A stretch of 64,000 bases of DNA. It comes from Clostridium_AM sp963780135. Lineage in GTDB: Bacteria > Bacillota > Clostridia > Clostridiales > Clostridiaceae. Shown here piece by piece: positions 26,226 to 34,463 of this stretch; position 1 is the stretch's first letter; each line of letters opens with the position of its first letter. The notes below the pieces were generated by a model, which was not told the origin of the DNA, did no database searches, and saw nothing but the letters and a program-made list of their open reading frames with translations. The DNA is taken from contig CAWAAR010000001.1 in NCBI GenBank assembly GCA_963780135.1, forward strand, positions 868,001-932,000, given 5' to 3'. A program made the position numbers and the translations under genes.

Positions 26226-27113
26226 TTATCTAAATGTAAATAAAATTCTAACCTGCATAATTAAAAAAATGGATGACAAAATCAAAGGTATATAAATGAA
26301 TTTATATGCAGATTTTTTATCATATCTAGCACAAAGATAGGCTGCATTATACATACAAAATAGTACTGCCATATTAAGCAATCCATAAACCATATGCTTA
26401 AATGCAAACTGCTTGGCTGTACCAAATTTTATAGCTACAAATTGTGAATCAAAACTCAGAGGCATCATAGAAGGAAGTTTATTTAAAAAATATAATATTA
26501 TTGGGTTTAAAGTTAAAATAAGTATCACTAGTGTTACTATAATAAATGGAACAAAAAATTTTTTATCTCTGTATAAGTTAACATTTTTATTCACTTTATA
26601 TTCCCAATCTATGGGATTTATGTTTTTATTATTTAACTTTTTTTCAAACTCTTGAAAATTTTCAGGTGATAATCCATAGTTCATATCTTCTGTTTTTAGA
26701 TAAATTATATTTTTAGTTGATGTAATAAACATATACGTACTGCCTATTTTTTCAATTATAGCTCTTCCAATAGCAAAACAGTTTTTTCCATATCCTGAAA
26801 GCTTTACTCCCCTTATGTGTCCTGATGTTTTTTTATATCCCTGTACAGTACTAAACGGTATTTTTATATTTTTAATTCCTAATGCACTTATTATATATAC
26901 ATTATCATCATCCACAAAATATTTTAATGAGCTATATATTAATATGTAATATATCTGGTAAATATTAAAGACCAAAATAGCAATTTTTAACATAGTCGAT
27001 ATTTCATAGGAATCAACTAGAAATACCAATGCTACTAGCAAAATATTATACAGTACACTTATACCCAAAATAAAAAGCGCTCCTGATCCTTTAACTGATT
27101 TATAAACTTGCAC
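26226..27113 (-). CDS. Membrane protein with bacterial PH-like domain and DUF1648-like C-terminus
   Basis: The 295-residue protein has two N-terminal membrane segments (about 12-60). A soluble region (about 66-160: VDDDNVYIISALGIKNIKIP..VQGYKK) follows that looks like a bacterial PH domain. A further three membrane segments include LNKLPSMMPLSFDS, which recalls DUF1648 of SdpI-like immunity proteins. No function can be assigned. The start is GTG 27113, behind AAGGAAGGTGATTG. It lies between rpoD and trmK and is separated from rpoD by a terminator. Confidence 0.7.
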   Translation of the reverse strand: MQVYKSVKGSGALFILGISVLYNILLVALVFLVDSYEISTMLKIAILVFNIYQIYYILIYSSLKYFVDDDNVYIISALGIKNIKIPFSTVQGYKKTSGHIRGVKLSGYGKNCFAIGRAIIEKIGSTYMFITSTKNIIYLKTEDMNYGLSPENFQEFEKKLNNKNINPIDWEYKVNKNVNLYRDKKFFVPFIIVTLVILILTLNPIILYFLNKLPSMMPLSFDSQFVAIKFGTAKQFAFKHMVYGLLNMAVLFCMYNAAYLCARYDKKSAYKFIYIPLILSSIFLIMQVRILFTFR

Positions 27114-27178
27114 TCAATCACCTTCCTTTATACATTATAACATAGTTTATTAAGTATATTGAAAGTTTTATGCATGAC

Positions 27179-27203
27179 AAAAGCACCTATAATAGGGTGC
27201 TTT
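27179..27203 (-). terminator. Terminator of rpoD
   Basis: The minus-strand RNA has AAAGCACC-N8-GGTGCTTT followed by TGTC. The rpoD stop codon sits at the stem base. Confidence 0.75.
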
Positions 27204-28287
27204 AATCTAAATAATCCTTTAATTTTTTGCTTCTACTTGGATGCCTTAATTTTCTTAAAGCTTTTGCTTCTATTTGTCTTATTCTTTCTCTTGTTACATT
27301 AAATTCTTTTCCAACTTCTTCAAGTGTTCTAGCTCTTCCATCATCCAAACCAAATCTAAGTCTTAAAACTTTTTCTTCTCTTGGTGTTAAAGTATCCAAA
27401 ACATTTATAAGCTGCTCTTTAAGCATAGTGAATGCTGCTGCTTCTGCTGGTGCTGGTGCTTCATCATCAGGTATAAAATCGCCAAGATGACTATCTTCTT
27501 CTTCACCTATTGGAGTTTCTAAAGATACTGGTTCCTGTGCTATTTTCATTATTTCTCTTACTTTATCTACAGGCATTTCCATAATTTTAGCTATTTCTTC
27601 TGGTTGAGGTTCTCTTCCTAGTTCTTGAAGCAATTGTCTTGAAACCCTTATTAGTTTATTGATAGTTTCAACCATATGCACAGGTATTCTTATTGTTCTT
27701 GCTTGATCTGCTATAGCTCTTGTAATTGCCTGTCTTATCCACCAAGTCGCATAAGTACTGAATTTATAACCTTTTCTATAATCAAATTTTTCTACAGCTT
27801 TTATAAGACCAAGGTTACCTTCTTGTATTAAATCAAGGAAAAGCATTCCTCTTCCTACATATCTTTTAGCAATACTAACAACAAGTCTTAAATTAGCTTC
27901 TGCCAATTTCTTTTTTGCTGCTTGATCTCCTGCTTCTATTCTTTGTGCTAAATTTATTTCTTGCTCTGGTGAAAGTAATGGTACTTTACCTATTTCTTTT
28001 AAGTACATTCTTACTGGGTCATCTATGGATATACCTTCTGGAATAGATAAATCTAAATCTTTTTCATCTACCTCAGCTTCTTGTATGTCACCTATAACCT
28101 CAATACCCATAGATTCAAGTACTTCATATATTTTTTCTATTTGTTCAGGACTTAAATCTATTTCATCTAACTCATCCATTATCTCTTTATAAGTCAACGT
28201 GCCATTTTTCTTGCCTTTTTCTATAAGTTTCTTAACTATTTGCATCTTTGCACTTTTGTCTTTAGTTTTTTTTACTCCCTCAGTCAT
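27202..28287 (-). CDS. rpoD: Primary sigma factor RpoD/SigA
   Basis: The 361-residue housekeeping sigma factor has region 1.1-like sequence at about 10-70, region 1.2 DPVRMYLKEIGKVPLLS, region 2 with GLIKAVEKFDYRKGYKFSTY and ATWWIRQAITRAIADQAR, region 3 VHMVETINKL, and region 4 with RLRFGLDDGRARTLEEVG and VTRERIRQIEAKALRKLRHP. It directs most vegetative transcription. It begins two bases after the dnaG stop codon, so it is coupled to dnaG as in other clostridia. The name sigA would be equally apt. Confidence 0.97.
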   Translation of the reverse strand: MTEGVKKTKDKSAKMQIVKKLIEKGKKNGTLTYKEIMDELDEIDLSPEQIEKIYEVLESMGIEVIGDIQEAEVDEKDLDLSIPEGISIDDPVRMYLKEIGKVPLLSPEQEINLAQRIEAGDQAAKKKLAEANLRLVVSIAKRYVGRGMLFLDLIQEGNLGLIKAVEKFDYRKGYKFSTYATWWIRQAITRAIADQARTIRIPVHMVETINKLIRVSRQLLQELGREPQPEEIAKIMEMPVDKVREIMKIAQEPVSLETPIGEEEDSHLGDFIPDDEAPAPAEAAAFTMLKEQLINVLDTLTPREEKVLRLRFGLDDGRARTLEEVGKEFNVTRERIRQIEAKALRKLRHPSRSKKLKDYLD

Positions 28288-28289
28288 TA

Positions 28290-30052
28290 CTACATCCCAC
28301 CAATCTTTTTTTGTATTTGCATAAGTTCTTGAGCTAGCTTTAATGATTCTTCAAACTTTCCATCTATCTCATATTGCTTTATTTTATTCATAACTTGTCT
28401 TTTAGACTCCTCTAGTTTAAATTTTTTAATACCTTTTATATAATCATTTACTATGTTTTTATAATCATAATTATCATACACAAGTTCTGTGCTTATAATA
28501 CTTACCCATTCCTTCGAAGTCTCTATATCATCACATTTCAATTCTATGCGTTTTTCTCTTTCTGATTCTTCATACTGCATACTTTTAACAATATAATCAT
28601 ATATTTTTCTATGGCTTTCTAGTATTAATTCATCTTTTTGTATATTTTCTATTACATATTTAAGTGCTTCTACATCTTTAGACATGACTTTTAAAAGTCC
28701 TTTTTCAGCCTTTAAATATGCTGGTTCTAAATATAATTTTTGTCCAAAATCACTATCTATATTCATATTTTCTGATTTTTTTACATTTTTTTGTATTTTA
28801 CTATTTATCATGTCATATAAAGCCTGATCTCTTATATTTGTTTCTTCTGATAGTCTTTTTATATATACTTCTCTTTCTATGGCATCCAAATCCGATATAA
28901 TCTCAAGAGTTTTTTCTGCATACTTAATAATACTTTCTGAATCATTAAAATCAAAACTTTCTTTGATTTTTTTTATCCTATAATCTACTAATGGAAGGGC
29001 TTCTTCTATAAGCTTTATAAAAGCTTCTTTTCCATTATTCCTTATAAATTCATCTGGATCCTTCCCCTCAGGAACTGTTAATACTCTAACATCAAGCCCA
29101 GCCTTTTTTAATATTTCAAGACCTCTCATTGTAGCCATTTGTCCTGCACTATCAGCATCATAAGCTATTATAGCCCTGTCTGCATGCTTTTTTATAAGTT
29201 TAGCTTGATTTATAGTTAACGCTGTTCCTAAAGAAGCTACTACATTAGTTATTCCATATTGATGAAGAGATATACAATCCATATATCCTTCCACTACAAT
29301 CAACATTTTTTTAATATTATTTTTTATAGCAAAATTTAATCCATAAAGATTTACACCTTTTTTAAATAGAGGAGTCTCTGGTGAATTTAAATATTTGGGC
29401 TTTGAATCATCCATAACTCTGCCCCCAAAACCAATAACTTTACCTCTATAATCAAAAACAGGAAATATGATTCTATTTCTAAATCTATCATAATAAGATC
29501 CTTTTGGCTCTTTATTATGAGTCCATCTGAAATCATATCTAATTCGCTAAAGCCTTTATTTTTTAAGTGCTTTAACAATCCATTCCAGCCATCAATTGAA
29601 TATCCAAGTCCAAAACTTCTTATAGTACTTTCTGTTATACCTCTATTCAGCAAATATTGTTTTGCACTAATATTTTCCCTTAAGCAATTAAAAAAATATC
29701 TTGCTGAATCCACATTAAGTTTATATAATTTTTGAAAAGTATCTTTATGTACATTATTTTCATCAGTTTCTATGTTTATATTTACCCTATTTGCTAATAA
29801 TCTTACTGCTTCAGGAAATTCAAGATTTTTTGTTTTCATAACAAAAGTTATTACATTTCCTGCTTCTCCACATCCAAAGCATTTATATATTTGCTTATCT
29901 ACAGACACACTAAAGGATGGGGTTTTTTCATGATGAAAAGGACATAATCCTGAATAGTTTCTACCTGCCCTTTTTAATTTTACACTTTCAGATATAACAT
30001 CCACTATATCATTTTCTTCTTTTACTCTTTGAATGACATCTTCCGATATCAA
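28290..30052 (-). pseudogene. dnaG: DNA primase, apparent frameshift
   Basis: DnaG makes RNA primers at the replication fork. The N-terminal piece (TTG start 30052; ISEDVIQRVKEENDIVDVIS) has the CHC2 zinc finger CPFHHEKTPSF...KCFGCG. It then loses frame at about residue 184. The C-terminal piece supplies the Toprim domain (VVEGYMDCISLHQYG, AYDADSAGQ, GKDPDEFI) and the helicase-binding end. Adding one A to the A run at 29502-29505 restores KGSYYDRFRNRIIFPVFDYRGK. Primase is essential, so a sequencing or assembly error is more likely than a true null. It is joined to rpoD with a two-base gap. Confidence 0.92.
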
Positions 30053-30367
30053 TAAATCCTACCACCCATCTTATTTTATTATGTGGAACTTCTACTTTTC
30101 AATTACAGAAGTACCAACTGATTAATAGACTACCAGCTATTTAGAGATTTTGAATATATGCTGTAAGAATAAATATATTCGACATAAATTACTACATTCC
30201 TTCTATAAAATTAAATATTTTTGCTTTTATATGTTTTAGATAATATATATATTCTTTATAAAAATTAAATTTCCTTCAAAAACAACAATTAATTTAAATT
30301 AATTGATTACTTTATCCTTACTAAATCTCAATTGTTATTTTACCCATTTAATACTAAAAATTATTCC
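30053..30367. other. A+T-rich intergenic region upstream of dnaG
   Basis: No gene, RNA fold or convincing promoter was seen. It should hold the dnaG-rpoD promoter and the end of the dNTPase unit. A TTAATTTAAATTAA palindrome lies at about 30289-30302. Confidence 0.4.
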
Positions 30368-31396
30368 TTAATAAACAACAATTTTAGGTACATATATACT
30401 ATTAAAAGCTAACAAGCAATAGTCATCACTCATTCCAGCTATATAATCTGCTACCCCTCTAAATAATCCTTCATTTTCTACAATACTTGTATAAAATGCC
30501 GGCATCTTGTTTGGATTTTTTAAAAAATAATTAAAAACCTGTTCTAATACAAATTTTGCTTTATCTCTTTCTGTTTTAAGTACAGACCCCTTGTAAATTT
30601 TTTCAAACATAAATTCCCTGAGTCTAGCTAAAGATTTTCCTATTTCATCACTTAACCCTACTTCTATTAGATTATTATTTATATTATTTATAGTAGTATA
30701 AATACAATCTTTAACCAAGGTATCTATTCTTTTACTATGAGTTTTCCCTAATATATTTATTAAATCCTTTGGCAGATCATCTTCTTTTAACAAACCTGCT
30801 CTTATAGAATCATCTATATCATGATTCACATACGCTATTTTATCACTAAACTTTACAACCTGACCTTCTAAAGTAAATGCCTTTGAACTTGAATTTGAAA
30901 ATCCGCTGTGCTTGAGTATACCATTTAATACTTCTTTAGTAAGATTTAACCCTCTTCCTTGATTTTCTATCATAGTTAGTACTCTAACACTATGTTCATT
31001 ATGCCTAAAACCTCCTGGAAGTAACTTATCTAAAACTTCTTCTCCATTATGTGCAAAAGCCACATGTCCTATATCATGTCCCATAGCAATAGCTTCAATT
31101 AAATCTTCATTAAGTCCTATACCTTTACCTATAGTTTTAGCTACTTGTGACACTTCTAAAGTATGAGTAAGCCTTGTCCTATAATGGTCCCCCCAAGTTT
31201 TTATATAAACTTGAGTTTTATGTTTAAGCCTTCTAAAGGACTTACTATTAACTATCCTGTCTCTATCTACCATAAAACAAGTTCTTATTTCATCTCCATT
31301 TTCATCAATTTTTCTTCCTTTAGAATTTGATGAAAATGTTGCTTCTTTTATTAAAATTAATTTCTCAGTTTTTTGAATTTTTTCTCTTACAATCAT
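30368..31396 (-). CDS. Deoxyguanosinetriphosphate triphosphohydrolase-like protein
   Basis: The 342-residue HD-domain dNTP triphosphohydrolase removes tripolyphosphate from dNTPs. Seen: SFRRLKHKTQVY, the metal ligand His in TRLTHTLEVSQVA, the HD pair in AIAMGHDIGHVAFAHNGE, and a later Asp in VNHDIDDSIRAG. It is the Dgt-like type often found upstream of dnaG in clostridia. The start is ATG 31396, seven bases after AAGGTGA. A GTG at 31405 lies inside the ribosome binding site and is rejected. Confidence 0.9.
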   Translation of the reverse strand: MIVREKIQKTEKLILIKEATFSSNSKGRKIDENGDEIRTCFMVDRDRIVNSKSFRRLKHKTQVYIKTWGDHYRTRLTHTLEVSQVAKTIGKGIGLNEDLIEAIAMGHDIGHVAFAHNGEEVLDKLLPGGFRHNEHSVRVLTMIENQGRGLNLTKEVLNGILKHSGFSNSSSKAFTLEGQVVKFSDKIAYVNHDIDDSIRAGLLKEDDLPKDLINILGKTHSKRIDTLVKDCIYTTINNINNNLIEVGLSDEIGKSLARLREFMFEKIYKGSVLKTERDKAKFVLEQVFNYFLKNPNKMPAFYTSIVENEGLFRGVADYIAGMSDDYCLLAFNSIYVPKIVVY

Positions 31397-31518
31397 ATAA
31401 ATCACCTTATAACATAATTCTATATTTATATTGAAACTCCTTTTTTTAATGTAAATGTATATTGTAAAAAGTTTTTTAATATTATTATAAGGAGATAGCT
31501 TTTTAAGGAGTGTTATTA

Positions 31519-32586
31519 ATGCCTTATCCTACTAAACAACTAGATATAAACTTATTATCGGAAGAAAATGTTCAAAAATATGTACTTCCACAATACGGAC
31601 TTGAGCATGCACAGGTAGAAAGAGTTAAATTTAAAAATACAGATAAGCAAAGAGCTGTTTATAAAGTAATTGATTTAGACACAAATTATTGTTTAAAAAA
31701 AGTTTATTTTTCAAAAGGAGATTTACTATTTGTTTACTCTGCTGTGGAATGGCTTTTTAGAAATGATATAAATGTTCCAAGAATACTTCCTACAAATAGT
31801 AATGGAAGATTTGTAGATTATAATAATATGTTGTTTATACTAACTCCATGGATAGAAGGCGATAAATGTAATTATGATACTAAAGAACATGTGTTATCTT
31901 CTATATATAATTTATCCTTAATGCATAAAAAAGGAAGAAATTTTATACCTATAGACGGAAGTGTTTTTAAAAAAAATTTAGACAATTTCCCTTACTCCAT
32001 AAATAAACATTTTCAACAAATTTTAAACTGTTCTAATTTGACTTTTAAATATGGAGATAAATTTTCAAAATTATTCTCTCAACACTTTAACAACAATTTC
32101 TTGTTAGCTGAAATTTCCATGAAAGTATCTTCAACTATTGCTAACGAAAATCTTACTACTTCATTATGTCATTTAGATTACGTAAACAAAAACATAATTT
32201 TTGATAAATGCAATAACATATGGATTATTGATTTTGATAAATGCTGCATAGATTATTCTTGTCATGACATTTGTTACTTTTTTAGAAGATTACTTAGAAG
32301 AAGCAATACTAATTGGGATTTAGATCTTACCATAGAATGTCTAAACTTATATGAGGAGATTTATCCATTAAACATAGATGATTATAAATATATACTTTCT
32401 TATTTAAGCTTTCCACAAAAATTTTGGAAACTATCTAGAGACTATTATAATAACATAGATAAGTGCAACCATAGTTCTTTTTTTTATCTACTAAAAAACT
32501 CTTTAGAATATGATTCTATACAACTAAACTTTATAATTAAACTTGGTAAATATATTGAAAATAAATTTAAAATTAAACTGACATAA
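31519..32586 (+). CDS. CotS-family spore coat kinase-like protein
   Basis: The 355-residue protein of the CotS/YsxE/YutH coat family has an aminoglycoside-phosphotransferase-like fold. Seen: YCLKKVYFSKGD (Lys of the ATP site), the catalytic loop LCHLDYVNKNIIF (His-Leu-Asp..Asn) and the metal-binding WIIDFDKC. It is probably made in the mother cell and deposited in the spore coat. The start is ATG 31519, seven bases after AAGGAG; a GTG at 31510 overlaps that site. It is divergent from the dNTPase gene and has its own terminator. Confidence 0.85.
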   Translation: MPYPTKQLDINLLSEENVQKYVLPQYGLEHAQVERVKFKNTDKQRAVYKVIDLDTNYCLKKVYFSKGDLLFVYSAVEWLFRNDINVPRILPTNSNGRFVDYNNMLFILTPWIEGDKCNYDTKEHVLSSIYNLSLMHKKGRNFIPIDGSVFKKNLDNFPYSINKHFQQILNCSNLTFKYGDKFSKLFSQHFNNNFLLAEISMKVSSTIANENLTTSLCHLDYVNKNIIFDKCNNIWIIDFDKCCIDYSCHDICYFFRRLLRRSNTNWDLDLTIECLNLYEEIYPLNIDDYKYILSYLSFPQKFWKLSRDYYNNIDKCNHSSFFYLLKNSLEYDSIQLNFIIKLGKYIENKFKIKLT

Positions 32587-32589
32587 CAA

Positions 32590-32625
32590 AAACTGCTGAC
32601 TTAGAAGTCAGCAGTTTAATTTATT
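32590..32625 (+). terminator. Terminator of the coat kinase gene
   Basis: AAACTGCTGACTT-AG-AAGTCAGCAGTTT followed by AATTTATT. Confidence 0.88.
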
Positions 32626-32788
32626 AATTTCTTGAGTTTTTAATCTAAACTTGTGCTGCAGTTATTCAAAAATGCCAATTACTACTTTTACTATTATGGA
32701 ACATTTTTTGTAACCATTGATACTAAAGATTATTTATCGGCATTCTTTTGAATATTAAGCAACATACCGTTTTTGATACATATTATAT

Positions 32789-34105
32789 TTAACGGCTTGC
32801 TTCGTACTGTTTTAAAAGTTCAACAAACAACTCAGGAACCTTCATCATGTTTTCAGGAGTTTCTACAAATGCAATACGGAATTGAGTACTTCCTGGATTA
32901 TTCTCACTTGCTGGAATATCATAGAATCCCTTCAAAGGTGCTACTAGAAGAGTTGTTTCAACTCCTTTATAGTTCACGGATCCTTTCTGTGCGCAGTAAA
33001 GAACAAAATTTATTGCATCAAATCCTGGTTTTACAACGTTTCTAACGTCAATTACTGTATATATAGATGCATCAGGACTGGAAACAATTAAAGCTGGTTC
33101 TTGTTCCTTCAAAGCATCGTGTACTTTGAATATAATGTCTTTATAGTATTCACGAATGTTCTTACACCATCCAACGATGCTTTCCTTACTTTCATGTGCT
33201 AATGCTCCGAATATGTACTGACCAATTACGTTAGCGCAAAGATTTGCAGTATATTCAGCTACTGAACGATCATTGTATTCTGGATTGTCAGTAATTATAG
33301 CACCGATTCTTAAACCGCAGGCATTCCATACTTTTGATGTTGTCTCTATGCTTATTCTTCTTCCTTCTATGCCAGGTACATCTGCATCAGTAAGTCCCCA
33401 TATGCTTACTAAGCTGTCATCTCCTGTATAGTATAGCTCACGGTAAGCTTCATCACTAACCATCCACATATTGTATTTTACGCATAATGCAGCAAGTCCT
33501 TTAAGTGTTTCATGGTCATAAAGCTGTCCTGTAGGATTGTCATAAGGTATAACAAGAAGCGCTCCTGGATTTTTCTTTTTAATAGTTTCTTCAATTTCGT
33601 CAAGCTTTGGAAGGCTGAACTTGCCATCTTCACTTAAACTACGTTTTACTGTAACAGTTTTACGTCCTAATCTTTCTGCAAAAGAAATATAGTTTGTATA
33701 TGCTGGATCTATCATCATAAGAGGCTTCTCATCAGTACCTGCAGGTCCGCAAACGCCAATTAATAACATTTCCATACCTGTTGATCCACCGTCTGTTATC
33801 TGAACTAATAATTTGCTAGTATCAAAGCCTTCACATGCAAGAATGTTTTTAAACGCATTCTGACACTCTTCAAAGCCGGCAGTTCCTGAATATCTTACAA
33901 CACCTTTTGCAAATGGACTTTCAGGTGCGTTAAGTTCAAACATCCTTTTCTGCATAGCAGGATTTGTGGGAAGTGAAACGTTTCCAATAGCTACATTAAT
34001 CACAGCCTCAGGTTTAACTTTACGTTCTGCATATTTCATCTGTGCCACTCTGACATCTGATGGTGTCCTTGATTGGAAATGAGCTGATAAAACTGGTTTA
34101 TTCAT
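32789..34105 (-). CDS. Class I/II PLP-dependent aminotransferase
   Basis: The 438-residue fold-type I aminotransferase has the substrate and cofactor motifs YDNPTGQLYD, VSDEAYRELYY and the PLP lysine in ETTSKVWNACGLRIG. The C-terminal domain ends in QFRIAFVETPENM. It looks like an aspartate or aromatic type enzyme, but the amino donor cannot be told. Base use differs from its neighbours: three 60-base lines at 33241-33420 count 33, 40 and 43% G+C against 22% in a line of the coat gene (31921-31980). This suggests acquisition from a higher-G+C Firmicute. The start at ATG 34105 is behind AGGAGGGG. Confidence 0.87.
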   Translation of the reverse strand: MNKPVLSAHFQSRTPSDVRVAQMKYAERKVKPEAVINVAIGNVSLPTNPAMQKRMFELNAPESPFAKGVVRYSGTAGFEECQNAFKNILACEGFDTSKLLVQITDGGSTGMEMLLIGVCGPAGTDEKPLMMIDPAYTNYISFAERLGRKTVTVKRSLSEDGKFSLPKLDEIEETIKKKNPGALLVIPYDNPTGQLYDHETLKGLAALCVKYNMWMVSDEAYRELYYTGDDSLVSIWGLTDADVPGIEGRRISIETTSKVWNACGLRIGAIITDNPEYNDRSVAEYTANLCANVIGQYIFGALAHESKESIVGWCKNIREYYKDIIFKVHDALKEQEPALIVSSPDASIYTVIDVRNVVKPGFDAINFVLYCAQKGSVNYKGVETTLLVAPLKGFYDIPASENNPGSTQFRIAFVETPENMMKVPELFVELLKQYEASR

Positions 34106-34463
34106 AAAATCCCCTCCTAAAAATATAAATATAATTATATAACATATAATTTATGTTAACATTTTAATCACATTATTGCAATGTTCTACTGCAATTTTAA
34201 TTCACAATATTCACTTTATATATCAAATATCCAAAGTTTCTGTATAAATATCAGACCTTGAAATGCTCTAAAACCTAATTGCTTTGTTGAAAAATTTTTT
34301 ATTTAGTTTCAAGTCACAAATTGCAGTACTATTTAAACACAAATAGGGTATTTCATTTAAAATCAATAGTGATTTTAAATTATAACACCCTATATTTTTG
34401 TAGTATGAATAGCATCAAGTACCTACTGTATAAGACTTTTCAATCTATTCTTACATTATTTTA
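34106..34463. other. Intergenic region between ppdK and the aminotransferase gene
   Basis: It contains the ppdK terminator hairpin (34343-34393) and presumably the aminotransferase promoter. Nothing else was recognised. Confidence 0.5.
34343..34393 (-). terminator. Terminator of ppdK
   Basis: The minus-strand RNA pairs ATAGGGTGT and ATACCCTAT as the outer stem and TAAAATCA with TGATTTTA inside, followed by a short T-rich stretch (TTGTGTTT). Confidence 0.6.
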
